Positions 7,890 to 17,507 of a DNA stretch of 64,000 bases are shown here, piece by piece; the stretch's first letter is position 1; each line of letters begins with the position of its first letter. The DNA comes from Ascidiaceihabitans sp039975415. GTDB taxonomy: Bacteria; Pseudomonadota; Alphaproteobacteria; Rhodobacterales; Rhodobacteraceae. The position numbers were made by a program, and so were the translations under genes. The notes under the pieces were generated by a model. It ran no database searches, was not told the DNA's origin, and was given only the letters and a program-made list of their open reading frames with translations. The stretch lies in assembly GCF_039975415.1 (NCBI RefSeq), contig NZ_JBDWHD010000002.1; one strand, given 5' to 3'.

Positions 7890-9380
7890 TCAGTCGAGTT
7901 GATCCGCAAATGTTTCGACAAGCTTATGCTTCAGGATTTTACCTGTTGGCGCAGCGGGCAGCACCTTTGCAAACACATAGCGTTTGGGTCTTTTATACCC
8001 CACCAGCCGCTCGGATACGAATGCGCCAAGGCTTTCAGCATCCAGCGCTTCAAGATCCGCAAGCTGCACAAATGCCAACACTTCTTCATCGCCGTCTTTG
8101 CGCCGCCCCACAACTGCAGCCTGTACGACTTTCGGGTGGTCATTCAGTGCGGCTTCGACCTCGGGCGGGTAGACGTTGAACCCACCATGGATGATCAATT
8201 CCTTTGAACGCCCAACGATGTGCAACAGACCCTGATCGTCAATCCGCCCCAAATCACCTGTGTGCATCCATCCATTGGCATCCAGCACTTTGGCGGTTTC
8301 CTCGGGGTTCTTGTAGTAGCCTTTCATTATGTGTGGCCCGCGTGTGATAACCTCTCCCACGCCTGCCCCGCCCCCGGGCACGTCTTCGTCAATTCCGATT
8401 TCGATGCCAGGCAACGCTGGGCCCACAGATGTGTCGGGATTGCCGATGGGATTGCTTGTGGCGGACGTCCCCGCTGTCGTTTCCGTCATGCCATATCCGT
8501 TTTGGATCGCCACGCCATAGAACGCCTCGGCCTCGCGCTTCCATGTGGGATCAAGGGGGGCTGCACCGGAAGACACATAGCGCAGCGTCTCGGACCCCAA
8601 TTCCTCAAGCCCTTGTTCTTTGGTGTATTGCATCAAAAGCGCATGCATTTGCGGTACGCCTGAAAACAGCGTCACCCCGTCGCGCAACGCCGCATATAAC
8701 TTTGCCACCTCAAATCGTGGCGCGAGCCGCACAGGCGCCCCGGCATAGACCGCCGCCACCACCACCGAACACAGCCCAAACACATGTGTGGTGGGCAACA
8801 CGCCATAGATCACGTCCTCATGCTTCATGTTTCGCAGGTTGGCTGATGTCAGCCCCCCAAACCGGACATTTGCATGGGTCAGCATGACCCCTTTGGGATC
8901 TCCGGTCGTTCCGGTGGTGTAAAGCAAAACCGCCACATCGCCTTCGGCATCAGGCTTGCTGGTCAATGCTTTCATATGAAGCGACCCGTAATCCCCTGAA
9001 ATTTCATGCCCGCCCATGCGCGCGGCGTGTGCCTTTGCATCATTGGACACAGACGTTGTCATAAACACAGCCGCGGGTTCGGCGTGGGCCAGAATGCGAT
9101 CCACTTCGCTTTCCGTCTGTCGCGCGTTCACCGGGATCGCCCGTGCGCCCAGTTTCCAGCATGCAAACAGCAAAGCCACCGCTGCCACGCAATTTTCGGA
9201 CAAGATTAAAACGCGGTCGGCTTTTTGTACGCCTGCGTCTTCAAGAACCGAAACAAGCGCGTCGCTGGCCGCATCCAAACCTCCATAGCTCAGTGCGATC
9301 CCCGTCACATCTAAGACAGCAGGCGCCTCTGCGCGAGATGCCACTTGCGCCGCCAGATAGTCTTCGACGCATGCGCTCAT
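7890..9380 (-). CDS. Acyl-CoA synthetase (AMP-forming), last gene of the acyl-CoA operon
   Basis: 496-residue member of the ANL (adenylate-forming) superfamily. Core motifs in order: YTTGTTGDPKG (P-loop, about residue 155), NGYGMTET (A5, about 295), WMHTGDLG (A7) and the C-terminal GKILKHK containing the catalytic lysine. It activates a carboxylic acid to its CoA thioester with ATP in the cytoplasm. The start ATG overlaps the stop of the upstream enoyl-CoA hydratase (ATGA). Together with the preceding genes it resembles the pim (dicarboxylate/pimelate) type operon, in which the ligase supplies the acyl-CoA substrate. The acid itself cannot be told from the sequence. Confidence 0.9.
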   Translation of the reverse strand: MSACVEDYLAAQVASRAEAPAVLDVTGIALSYGGLDAASDALVSVLEDAGVQKADRVLILSENCVAAVALLFACWKLGARAIPVNARQTESEVDRILAHAEPAAVFMTTSVSNDAKAHAARMGGHEISGDYGSLHMKALTSKPDAEGDVAVLLYTTGTTGDPKGVMLTHANVRFGGLTSANLRNMKHEDVIYGVLPTTHVFGLCSVVVAAVYAGAPVRLAPRFEVAKLYAALRDGVTLFSGVPQMHALLMQYTKEQGLEELGSETLRYVSSGAAPLDPTWKREAEAFYGVAIQNGYGMTETTAGTSATSNPIGNPDTSVGPALPGIEIGIDEDVPGGGAGVGEVITRGPHIMKGYYKNPEETAKVLDANGWMHTGDLGRIDDQGLLHIVGRSKELIIHGGFNVYPPEVEAALNDHPKVVQAAVVGRRKDGDEEVLAFVQLADLEALDAESLGAFVSERLVGYKRPKRYVFAKVLPAAPTGKILKHKLVETFADQLD

Positions 9381-10150
9381 GTGCCGTAATCCGGTTTGCG
9401 TTTGCCCAAGAACGCGGCGATGCCTTCTGCGGCCTCATCCGCGCCTGCCGCGTGGGCCATGGCGTCGCGTTCCACATCCAGCTGCGCCGCTTCGCTTTGG
9501 TCATAGGCTTGCGCCACCATCGCCCTGATCCGGCCCTGAGCGTTGCGTGGGCCAATTGCCACGGCATCCGCCAATGCGTTGGCTTCTGCCAAAACCTGAT
9601 CCAGCGGGCACGTCACATTGATCGCGCCTAGGCCTTCCATCCGCTCCGCTGTGACGGGCCGCGCCAGAACGCACATTTCCATTGCCAATGGGCGCGGGAT
9701 CATGCGCGCCAAAGACGCCGTTAATCCCCCATCCGGCACCAACCCCGCCTTGACGTAAGCGGCTGTAAATTTGCAGCCCGCTTCCGCCACAATGAAATCA
9801 CAAGCCAACGCAATAGATGCCCCCGCCCCGGCTGCGCCGCCTTTGACAGCCGCAATCACAGGCACGTCGCACGCGCGAATGGCACGGATCACGTCATGCA
9901 GTATTTCGATCTTTTGCTGGCGCCCCTCTTCCGAAAGCGATCGCCGTTCTTGCAACGCATTCAAATCGCCGCCAGCGCAGAAGAAATCCCCTTGGGATGT
10001 GATGATAACAGCCCGAACACGTCGATCCTTCGCTTGGGTACAAGCCTTTTGGATCGCGCCGTAGTATTCAGGTGTGATCGCGCCGCGCTTGGCTGCATTC
10101 CCGTTCCATACGATCAAACGATCGCCTGCGTCTTCGATGTAGGCCGTCAT
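9377..10150 (-). CDS. Enoyl-CoA hydratase/isomerase family protein
   Basis: 257-residue crotonase-fold protein. The oxyanion-hole segments are visible as FFCAGGDL (near residue 57) and KGGAAGAGASIALACD (near 105). One catalytic Glu of classical hydratases is not obvious (PDGGLTASLARMI replaces the usual GGT), so it could be a hydratase, isomerase or thioesterase-like crotonase. It overlaps the thioesterase gene upstream and the ligase gene downstream by 4 bases each, so translation is coupled. It acts in the same beta-oxidation-like route as its neighbours. Confidence 0.87.
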   Translation of the reverse strand: MTAYIEDAGDRLIVWNGNAAKRGAITPEYYGAIQKACTQAKDRRVRAVIITSQGDFFCAGGDLNALQERRSLSEEGRQQKIEILHDVIRAIRACDVPVIAAVKGGAAGAGASIALACDFIVAEAGCKFTAAYVKAGLVPDGGLTASLARMIPRPLAMEMCVLARPVTAERMEGLGAINVTCPLDQVLAEANALADAVAIGPRNAQGRIRAMVAQAYDQSEAAQLDVERDAMAHAAGADEAAEGIAAFLGKRKPDYGT

Positions 10151-10563
10151 GCAAATCTCTCCTGTGGCACCCGTTTAAACACCCCCGAGGACGTGGCAAT
10201 CACACGCCCTTCCGCATCCACCAATTCGGCATCAATGAACAAAAGGCTTTTACCACCGCCCGTCACCCGCCCTGTGGCCGTCACCCGCCCTTTGAACACA
10301 GGGGCCAGATAATGCGTGTTCATGGAAATCGTCAGAAACGGGGCAGTGCCGGTGTCGTCCACCGTCAGCGATCCGGTGGTGCCTGACGCGTTGTCCAAAA
10401 GGCAGGTGATAATCCCACCATGCAATGCCTTGTGGCGGTTGGTGTGCTGCGGGCCGATGTCCAGCCAGCAGCGTCCTTTTCCATCTTTCGCAGACACATC
10501 CACAACGTAACCGATCAGCGTTTGCGTACCGGTCTCATCACGGATAAGGCCCGCGTCTTTCAT
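10147..10563 (-). CDS. PaaI-type hot-dog thioesterase
   Basis: 138 residues, the usual length of PaaI/YigI-type acyl-CoA thioesterases. The family signature is visible as NRHKALHGGIITCLLDNASG (residues about 42-62), containing the HGG turn and the Asp of the hot-dog active site. The second half (ISMNTHYLAPVFKGRVTATGRV) fits the remaining strands. It would release CoA from a dead-end or trapped acyl-CoA. It is coupled by 4-base ATGA overlaps to the acyl-CoA dehydrogenase before it and the hydratase after it. Confidence 0.87.
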   Translation of the reverse strand: MKDAGLIRDETGTQTLIGYVVDVSAKDGKGRCWLDIGPQHTNRHKALHGGIITCLLDNASGTTGSLTVDDTGTAPFLTISMNTHYLAPVFKGRVTATGRVTGGGKSLLFIDAELVDAEGRVIATSSGVFKRVPQERFA

Positions 10564-11663
10564 GCGGCGCTCAGCGCGATGAACTTTTCAAGGTGGTGGT
10601 CGGTGTCCCCAAAGCGGTGATCCGCCATAGTAATCCGTTTGGCAATATGCGCCAGTTCATATTCCTGCGTCATGGCAATGCCGCCGTGCATCTGGATTGC
10701 TTCCTCGGACACAAGACGTCCTGCACGCCCCATCAGGTTCTTGGCCGCGTGGATGTTCATGTCGCGGGTTTTGTCCTCGGCCTCAAGGTAGCCAGCGGCG
10801 CGGGTGACTGCCGATGTCGCTTGCTCCATCTCGATCAGCAGATCGGACATGCGGTGCGCCAGCGCCTGAAACGTACCAATGGGCCGCCCGAATTGCTTGC
10901 GCGTCATCAGGTATTCCTTGGTCAGGTTCGTGGCCGTGTGCATCGCACCCAGCGTCTCAGCACATTGCGCAACGGTAGCGGCTGCATTGGCTCTTTCAAG
11001 CAGGGCATAGCCTTTGCCTTCCTCGCCGATCACGGTGCCTTCAACGTCGTCCAAAGTCACCTCTGCGGCGCGCCCACCCGACATCAGCGGATAGCCTTGC
11101 ATGGTGACGCCTTTGGCCCCTTTCTCGACTGCGAACAGCGTGATGCCATCCTCGTCACCGATTTCACCTGAAGTGCGGGCCGAGACGATCATCACGTCTG
11201 CGGCTTCGGCGTTCATCACAACGGCTTTGCGGCCATTGATGACGTTGCCTTTGGCAGTGGTTTGTACGCGGTTCAGGTCATAGCGGCTGGTGGGTTCGCC
11301 ATGCGCCAGCGCCAATTGCAAACCGCCACCGATGATCTCTTCGACGCGGGCCTCGTCGCCGGCTTCCGCGAGGATGCGACCGCACAGCAAAGCGCCATCA
11401 AGGAAGGGTTCGACCACGCCAGCGCGCCCCAGTTCTTCAAACACCACGGCAATGTCAAAGCCCATGCCGCCAAATCCGCCTTGGTCTTCGGTGAACAGCG
11501 CGCCGATGACGCCAAGTTCGGCCAATTGTTCCCAGATTTCGGCGGACATGCCTTCGTCCGAATCCAAAATTTTGTTGCGGGTTTCGGTTGTGTAGCGGTC
11601 GCTTAGGAAACGGCGCAGCGTGTCTTGCAGCATTTGCCGCTCTTCGGTCAGCTCGAAATTCAT
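10560..11663 (-). CDS. Acyl-CoA dehydrogenase, small-subunit type (PimD-like)
   Basis: 367-residue FAD-dependent acyl-CoA dehydrogenase. The N-terminal helical domain (MNFELTEERQMLQDTLRRFL), a mid beta-domain and the C-terminal QMHGGIAMTQEYELAHIAKR segment are all recognisable. It sits directly after another acyl-CoA dehydrogenase with a 3-base gap. Paired dehydrogenases of this kind (PimC/PimD, or the FadE pairs of actinobacteria) form heteromers that share FAD and catalytic residues. It probably oxidises the acyl-CoA made by the ligase to the enoyl-CoA. Electron acceptor ETF is not encoded here. Confidence 0.88.
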   Translation of the reverse strand: MNFELTEERQMLQDTLRRFLSDRYTTETRNKILDSDEGMSAEIWEQLAELGVIGALFTEDQGGFGGMGFDIAVVFEELGRAGVVEPFLDGALLCGRILAEAGDEARVEEIIGGGLQLALAHGEPTSRYDLNRVQTTAKGNVINGRKAVVMNAEAADVMIVSARTSGEIGDEDGITLFAVEKGAKGVTMQGYPLMSGGRAAEVTLDDVEGTVIGEEGKGYALLERANAAATVAQCAETLGAMHTATNLTKEYLMTRKQFGRPIGTFQALAHRMSDLLIEMEQATSAVTRAAGYLEAEDKTRDMNIHAAKNLMGRAGRLVSEEAIQMHGGIAMTQEYELAHIAKRITMADHRFGDTDHHLEKFIALSAA

Positions 11664-11666
11664 GGA

Positions 11667-12860
11667 TCAGCCCCCCATTGATACTTTGGCGATGATCCCG
11701 CGTTGGATCTCGTTTGAGCCGCCGAAAATCGACAGCTTGCGATTGTTGAAATAATGCGCGGCCAATGGGCCTGCGTCATGTGGATCTGGCAGGGGTTCAT
11801 TGCTGCCTTCCACCATTTCGGATGCAAACGGCATCGCGTATACGCCCACAGCACGACGGGCCAAGTCATTGATTTCCTGACGGATAATCGTGCCTTTGAC
11901 CTTCAACATCGACGCCTCGATCCCCGGTGCCGCCCCGTCCGCAGCCCGCGAGATAATGCGCAGGTTTGTGGTGGCCATTGCCATCAAGTCGATTTCAACC
12001 TGCGCCACACGTGCGGCGAAATGGGGGTTCTGCATCAAAGGCTTGCCGCCTGCCATCTCGGATTTTGCGATCCGTTTGACCGTGGCAATTCCGGCCTGAG
12101 AATAGCCGACGCCAGCAATATTCGTGCGCTCATGCGTCAGCAGATATTTGGCGTAGGTCCAGCCTTTGTTTTCCTCGCCCACTAGGTTCTCGACGGGTAC
12201 TTTGACGTCCGTGAACCAGACCTCGTTCACCTCATGTGTGCCGTCCAGCAGGATGATCGGGCGCACTTCGACGCCGGGTGTGTCCATATCGATCAGCAGG
12301 AAAGAAATGCCTTCTTGCTGTTTCACGTCGCTGTCAGTGCGCACAAGGCAGAAGATCATGTTGGCGTGCTGGCCCAGCGTCGTCCACGTCTTTTGACCGT
12401 TCACAATATAGTGGTCGCCCTCACGCACGGCTTTGGTTTTCAGTGATGCCAAATCAGAGCCCGCGCCCGGCTCAGAGTAGCCCTGACACCACCAATCGGT
12501 GCCATCCAGCATGCGGGGCAGCCAGTAGTCGTTTTGTTCCTTGGACCCGAATTTGTGCAGCACAGGCGCCAGCATCGAAAAGCCGAAAGGCACGGTGCGC
12601 GGCGCGTGGTAGCGGGCGGATTCCTCGTCAAAGATGTGGCGCTGCACGGCGTTCCATTCGGTGCCACCAAATTCGGCAGGCCAATTTGGCACCAGCCAAC
12701 CTTGGGCGTTCAGCGTTGCATGCCAGCCTTCCATGTCATCCTTGGACAGCCCCGTGCCAAGCCGCACTTTGTTGGCCAGATCGCTGTCCAGTTTTTCGTC
12801 AAAAAACGCGCGCACTTCGTCGCGAAAGGCCAGTTCTTCGTCTGTGTAGTTCAGATCCAT
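11667..12860 (-). CDS. Acyl-CoA dehydrogenase, large-subunit type (PimC-like)
   Basis: 397-residue acyl-CoA dehydrogenase with the family signature YSEPGAGSDLASLKT near residue 130 and FGGSNEIQRGIIAK at the C-terminus. Where medium-chain dehydrogenases carry the catalytic Glu (YEGT), this protein has Gly (FGGS), so the base must lie elsewhere or in the partner subunit. It is likely the partner of the dehydrogenase encoded immediately downstream. It follows the fused hydratase/dehydrogenase with an 18-base gap. In pim-type operons the equivalent gene is annotated as the pimeloyl-CoA dehydrogenase large subunit, but substrate specificity here is unproven. Confidence 0.88.
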   Translation of the reverse strand: MDLNYTDEELAFRDEVRAFFDEKLDSDLANKVRLGTGLSKDDMEGWHATLNAQGWLVPNWPAEFGGTEWNAVQRHIFDEESARYHAPRTVPFGFSMLAPVLHKFGSKEQNDYWLPRMLDGTDWWCQGYSEPGAGSDLASLKTKAVREGDHYIVNGQKTWTTLGQHANMIFCLVRTDSDVKQQEGISFLLIDMDTPGVEVRPIILLDGTHEVNEVWFTDVKVPVENLVGEENKGWTYAKYLLTHERTNIAGVGYSQAGIATVKRIAKSEMAGGKPLMQNPHFAARVAQVEIDLMAMATTNLRIISRAADGAAPGIEASMLKVKGTIIRQEINDLARRAVGVYAMPFASEMVEGSNEPLPDPHDAGPLAAHYFNNRKLSIFGGSNEIQRGIIAKVSMGG

Positions 12861-12878
12861 TGGTTCTTCCTTTCGGGG

Positions 12879-14954
12879 TTATTGGTTCAAGCTGTCGAAG
12901 GTTTTCCCTTCGGCCACCAGTTGTTCAAGAAGGGGCGCGGGCGCCCAGAAATCGGGGTTCGTTTCAGCGTAGGACTTAATGTCGCCAAGCAGGTCGTCGA
13001 GGCCCACAATGTCGGCCCATTTCAACGGCCCGCCATTGTAGCGCGGGAAGCCGTAACCAAACAGCAACGTCATATCCACATCCAGCGGGCGACGCGCGAT
13101 GCCTTCGCCCACCACCTTCGCGCTCTCGTTAACCATGGCCGCCATGTAATAGCGCAGGATGTCATCGGCGGTGAAGCTGCGTTGCGGCGTGCCTGCGCGG
13201 TCTTCTTCGATCAGGGGCATGACATCAGCGTTCGGCACGCGCGCCTTCGCGCCAGCCGCATAATCGTAGTAGCCTTTGCCAGTTTTCTGGCCAAAATTGC
13301 CCGCCTCGCACATTTTGTCCGCATAGGTGGCACCGTCCGGCATCGTGCCTTCTGCCCGTTTGCGCTTGCGCACCGCCCAGCCGATATCAAGCCCTGCAAG
13401 GTCAGCGACAGCAAACGGCCCCATGGCGAACCCGAAAGCCTCTAGGGCGGCATCAATGTCATAGGGCGACGCGCCTTGCATCACCATTTGATCGGCGGCT
13501 TGGCGGTACGTCGACAGGATGCGATTGCCGATGAACCCGTCACAGACCCCTGCGCGGACCGAGATTTTATTCAACCGTTTGCCCAGCGCAAAGCCCGTTG
13601 CCACGACGTCAATGGCGGTTTTGTCGGGCACGACGACTTCAAGCAGCTTCATCACATGGGCGGGCGAGAAAAAGTGCAACCCTATCACGTCCTCGGGCCG
13701 TTTGGTGCAGGCGGCGATTTCGTTGACGTCCAGATAGGATGTGTTGGAGGCAAGGATCGCACCCTGTTTGCAGACTTCGTCCAGTTTGGTGAAAACCTGT
13801 TTCTTGACGGCCATATCCTCGAAGACGGCTTCGATCACCAGATCCACGTCAGAGAGAGCGGCGTAGTCGGTCGAGACCTGCAAGGCCTTGTCCATGATCG
13901 CATCATGTTGCGCTTGGCTGATTTTGCCCCGTTTGAGTGCGCCTGCAAGATTGCCGCCGATGCGACCGCGTGCGGCTTCGCCTGCCTCAGCCGTCATTTC
14001 AAGCATAGTCACACGCAGACCTGACAAAAGCGCCGCTGTGGCAATGCCAGCCCCCATCGTCCCACCGCCGATAACTCCGACATTGGCAATCTCGCGCGGT
14101 GTCACGCCTTTCAGTTCAGGCAGATTGCTGACAGCACGTTCTGAGAAAAACGCGTGGATCATGCCCTTGCGTTGGTCGGTGTTCATCAGTTCGATGAAGA
14201 TATCGCGTTCCGCCAAAAGACCATCGGCGAAGGGTTTTTCAACACTGGCTTGCACCGCGCGGACGGCTTTTGCCGGTGCAATCTGACCACGACCACGCGC
14301 CAAGACCGCATCGTATGTCGCGTCCCAATCGATGCCTTCGGGGGACGGCATTTCGCTGACGGGGCGGCGGGCCGCGCCATCAGCCAGCAATTGTTGTGCG
14401 TAGGCGATGCCGATCGTTTTGGGATCACCGTCCTGGATCACATCAATCGCACCCATCTTATGGGCCTCATCGGCTTTGACGTGGCGTCCGGTTGTGGCCA
14501 TGTCGATCGCGGCTTGAACACCCGCGACGCGTGGCAAACGCTGCGTGCCGCCAGCACCGGGGATCAGCCCCAGATGAACTTCGGGCAGTCCGATACGGGC
14601 GGAAGGCACCGCAATGCGGTAGTGGCATCCAAGGGCAACCTCAAGACCACCGCCAAGGCTGACACCGTGCATGGCAGCCACGACGATCAAAGGTGATGCT
14701 TCAATCCGGTCGATCACATCCGGCAAGGACGGCTCCATTGGCGGTTTGCCAAATTCGGTGATGTCCGCGCCCGCGATAAAGGCCCGACCTTCGCCTACAA
14801 TCACCACGGCCTTAACGCCTGCATCGCCTTCGGCTTGATCCATCCGGGCCATCAGGCCCTGACGCACAGCTTGGCTTAGCGCATTTACCGGCGGATTGTT
14901 GATGGTAAGGACAGCGACGTCACCGTCGCGTTCATAGGCAATTGGGTCTGACAC
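12879..14954 (-). CDS. Fused enoyl-CoA hydratase / 3-hydroxyacyl-CoA dehydrogenase
   Basis: 691-residue FadB/FadJ/PimF-like bifunctional enzyme and first gene of the operon. Residues 1-190 form a crotonase domain (GEGRAFIAGADITEFG oxyanion loop; GGGLEVALGCHYRIA; LGLIPGAGGTQRLPR with the catalytic Glu region). After a linker, NVGVIGGGTMGAGIA near residue 292 is the NAD-binding Rossmann site, and FFSPAHVMKLLEVV plus GFIGNRIL belong to the dehydrogenase domains. It hydrates enoyl-CoA and oxidises the 3-hydroxyacyl-CoA with NAD. A thiolase to finish the cycle is not present in the operon, so one must act from elsewhere. Confidence 0.93.
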   Translation of the reverse strand: MSDPIAYERDGDVAVLTINNPPVNALSQAVRQGLMARMDQAEGDAGVKAVVIVGEGRAFIAGADITEFGKPPMEPSLPDVIDRIEASPLIVVAAMHGVSLGGGLEVALGCHYRIAVPSARIGLPEVHLGLIPGAGGTQRLPRVAGVQAAIDMATTGRHVKADEAHKMGAIDVIQDGDPKTIGIAYAQQLLADGAARRPVSEMPSPEGIDWDATYDAVLARGRGQIAPAKAVRAVQASVEKPFADGLLAERDIFIELMNTDQRKGMIHAFFSERAVSNLPELKGVTPREIANVGVIGGGTMGAGIATAALLSGLRVTMLEMTAEAGEAARGRIGGNLAGALKRGKISQAQHDAIMDKALQVSTDYAALSDVDLVIEAVFEDMAVKKQVFTKLDEVCKQGAILASNTSYLDVNEIAACTKRPEDVIGLHFFSPAHVMKLLEVVVPDKTAIDVVATGFALGKRLNKISVRAGVCDGFIGNRILSTYRQAADQMVMQGASPYDIDAALEAFGFAMGPFAVADLAGLDIGWAVRKRKRAEGTMPDGATYADKMCEAGNFGQKTGKGYYDYAAGAKARVPNADVMPLIEEDRAGTPQRSFTADDILRYYMAAMVNESAKVVGEGIARRPLDVDMTLLFGYGFPRYNGGPLKWADIVGLDDLLGDIKSYAETNPDFWAPAPLLEQLVAEGKTFDSLNQ

Positions 14955-15070
14955 GTAAACAGGCTCCTGCTGGGATAGAACACCCGCAAACCTATGCTTT
15001 GGCTTGCCCTAGGGGCAAGGGCCACGTTCCACCTGCGCCGCAGCGTCACTTGCCGCAGGCCGTCACGCCG

Positions 15071-15592
15071 TCACGTGTGGGAGTAGATAAAGCAACGCCC
15101 CGGCACGGCATCTGGCGGCAATACGACTTCGGTCAATGCATCAAAGTACATTCTGTCCGACGCCACCATCAGCCCCCCTTGCGCTAGAATAGGTTCAATG
15201 ACAGGGGATAAAGCCCGTGCAAACTGGTCATTTTTTTCGCGGTTGTGCCCGCCAAGATCGGCATGGATCAAGGCCGCTGTCGGGCCAAAGCGTTTCAAAG
15301 CTGCAGGCAGGGTTTCAAACACATCGCCCAGCAAAACGCGATCTTCTGGCGGCGTGCTGTCGGGATGGGACGCAACAGCACGCTCAAACACGTAAATGTC
15401 ACGGTCCGGCATGATCTGGCGCATATGCGAATACGTGCGGCCATTGCCCAAACCCAGCTCGAACACGGGGCCGGACATGTCCTTTGTGGCGTCTGCGGCA
15501 AAATCCAGACAGGCGCGTTGCGACACCATACGGTTGATGAATAGGTCCAGGCGGCTTTCCATAAATTTTGCGTCCATTATCTGTTTGTTCAT
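15071..15592 (-). CDS. Small class I SAM-dependent methyltransferase-like protein
   Basis: 173 residues from the ATG at 15590-15592; a longer frame exists but its first 43 residues look non-coding. The SAM-binding motif I is VFELGLGNGRTYSHMRQ near residue 42, followed by an acidic YVFERAVASHP strand. Length and motif match the protein encoded at 33702-34202 (EMGLGNGRTYDHLREY), so the two are paralogues of one compact family lacking an obvious C-terminal substrate domain. It stands alone between the acyl-CoA operon and the peptide transporter. The substrate is unknown. Confidence 0.75.
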   Translation of the reverse strand: MNKQIMDAKFMESRLDLFINRMVSQRACLDFAADATKDMSGPVFELGLGNGRTYSHMRQIMPDRDIYVFERAVASHPDSTPPEDRVLLGDVFETLPAALKRFGPTAALIHADLGGHNREKNDQFARALSPVIEPILAQGGLMVASDRMYFDALTEVVLPPDAVPGRCFIYSHT

Positions 15593-15737
15593 GTCTGATC
15601 TATGAAGGTTGGGGCGCAATTGCCAGAGTTTACCACGCCTTGACTGGACGTTGGGGCTGGAATCGGGTTTGACTGGTGCCAACGCTCCGCGCACTTGATG
15701 CAAAAAGACGGACGACACCAACAGTTGGGACGACTTG

Positions 15738-17507
15738 ATGACACCACTCCTTGATGTGCAGGGGCTAAGTATTGGTTTTGGCGATGCGCCGCCAGTCGTG
15801 CACGACGTGAATTTTCAGGTCATGCCCGGAGAAACCATGGCGCTTGTCGGGGAAAGCGGATCAGGCAAAACGCTGACGTGCCGTTCGGTGCTGCGCATCC
15901 TGCCCGGAGCCGCACAATTGCGTGCGGGGCAGATCAATTTTTCCAACGGCAATACAATGGTTGAACTGTTGTCTATGCCGGAAAAGAAGATGCGCAATGT
16001 GCGCGGCAACCGGATTTCGATGATCTTTCAGGAACCCATGCGGTCGTTGTCCCCTTTGCACCGCATCGGCAATCAGGTGGCAGAGGTTCTGCATCTGCAC
16101 CGTGGCATGTCGGCAGCCGAAGCCAAAAAGGACGTTCTGTCCACATTTGAGCAAGTCGGGTTCCCCGACGTTGAACGCGCCTTTCGCGCCTACCCGTTCG
16201 AGATGTCAGGCGGGATGCGCCAACGCGCCATGATCGCCATGGCAATGGTCGCAAAACCCGATTTGCTGATCGCGGACGAACCCACAACAGCTTTGGACGT
16301 CACAACCCAAGCCCAGGTGCTGGGTCTGATCAAAGACTTGCAAAAAGACACCGGCATGGCTGTGGTTCTTGTGACGCATGATTTGGGCGTTGTGGCGAAT
16401 ATGGCGGAACAGGTTGTGGTCATGAACAAAGGCCGCGTGATGGAAAGCGGACCAGCGGCCGCTGTTCTGGGCGCTCCTGGCCACGGATATACCCGGAAAC
16501 TGTTTGCCGCAGCCCCCGTCATCCCCGAGGTCGCCGAACCCGCAGCACCCTTGGAACGCGATGATCTGATCCTTGATCTGAAAGGCGTTTGCAAAACCTA
16601 CACCGCCAAGGCAGGAGGGTGGAAAGCGGCCAAGAAAATTCATGCCTGCATAGATGTGAACCTACAATTGCCGCGCGGCAAAACCTTGGCCGTGGTTGGC
16701 GAAAGCGGGTCGGGCAAAACAACCTGTGCGCGCATTGCGTTAGGCGCTGAGGTGCCGGATGTGGGATCAAAAGTTATGTTTCGCGGCACAAAGGACACCG
16801 ACCCTTTGCCGGTCCATGCCTTGACACGTGCCCAGCGCATTGCCTTTCAAAAACAAGCCCAGATGGTGTTTCAAGACCCCTATTCCTCGCTAAGTCCACG
16901 CATGCGCGTGCAAGAAGCCCTAACAGAACCGATGGAAATTCACGGAATAGGCAGCCGCGCAGACCGCCGCGACAAAGCCGCTGAGATGCTGCGATGGGTG
17001 GGTTTAAACCCCGATATGCTAAAACGCTTCCCGCATGCCTTTTCCGGCGGCCAACGCCAGCGCCTGTCCATTGCACGTGCCCTGACGCTGGATCCCACAC
17101 TTTTGGTATGTGACGAACCCACGTCAGCGCTGGATGTGTCCGTTCAGGAACAAATCCTGACCCTTCTGGAAGACATCCGTGACAGCATGGGCCTGAGCTA
17201 TTTGTTCATCAGCCACGATTTGGCTGTGGTTGCGCGGATCGCCGACGAGGTGGCTGTGATGCGCCAAGGCGTCGTTGTCGAACAAGCCCCCCCCGACACA
17301 TTGTTCTACAACCCACGCCATCCCTACACTCAGGCGTTGATCGCGGCGCAGCCTGAACCCAATGTAAACCGCCCCATCAACCTAAGCCTTGTTGCCAAAG
17401 GCGCGGGCAGCCCGGACACTTGGCCCGATACGTTCCGCTTTGAAGGCATAAGCGCCCCTGATCTGATCGAAGTTGATCCCGGCCACAAGGTACGTTGCCA
17501 TGTTTAA
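15738..17507 (+). CDS. Peptide-type ABC importer, duplicated ATPase protein
   Basis: 589 residues from the ATG at 15738; a TTG codon sits just before it. It contains two complete ABC ATPase halves (like a fused DppD-DppF or YejF). Half 1 has VGESGSGKTLTCRS (about residue 38), the signature MSGGMRQRAMIAMAM and LLIADEPTTALDV. Half 2 has VGESGSGKTTCARI (about 315), FSGGQRQRLSIARAL and LLVCDEPTSALDV. Both halves look catalytically intact. It powers uptake of peptides or related compounds through the two permeases downstream. Its last 8 bases overlap the binding-protein gene. Confidence 0.93.
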   Translation: MTPLLDVQGLSIGFGDAPPVVHDVNFQVMPGETMALVGESGSGKTLTCRSVLRILPGAAQLRAGQINFSNGNTMVELLSMPEKKMRNVRGNRISMIFQEPMRSLSPLHRIGNQVAEVLHLHRGMSAAEAKKDVLSTFEQVGFPDVERAFRAYPFEMSGGMRQRAMIAMAMVAKPDLLIADEPTTALDVTTQAQVLGLIKDLQKDTGMAVVLVTHDLGVVANMAEQVVVMNKGRVMESGPAAAVLGAPGHGYTRKLFAAAPVIPEVAEPAAPLERDDLILDLKGVCKTYTAKAGGWKAAKKIHACIDVNLQLPRGKTLAVVGESGSGKTTCARIALGAEVPDVGSKVMFRGTKDTDPLPVHALTRAQRIAFQKQAQMVFQDPYSSLSPRMRVQEALTEPMEIHGIGSRADRRDKAAEMLRWVGLNPDMLKRFPHAFSGGQRQRLSIARALTLDPTLLVCDEPTSALDVSVQEQILTLLEDIRDSMGLSYLFISHDLAVVARIADEVAVMRQGVVVEQAPPDTLFYNPRHPYTQALIAAQPEPNVNRPINLSLVAKGAGSPDTWPDTFRFEGISAPDLIEVDPGHKVRCHV

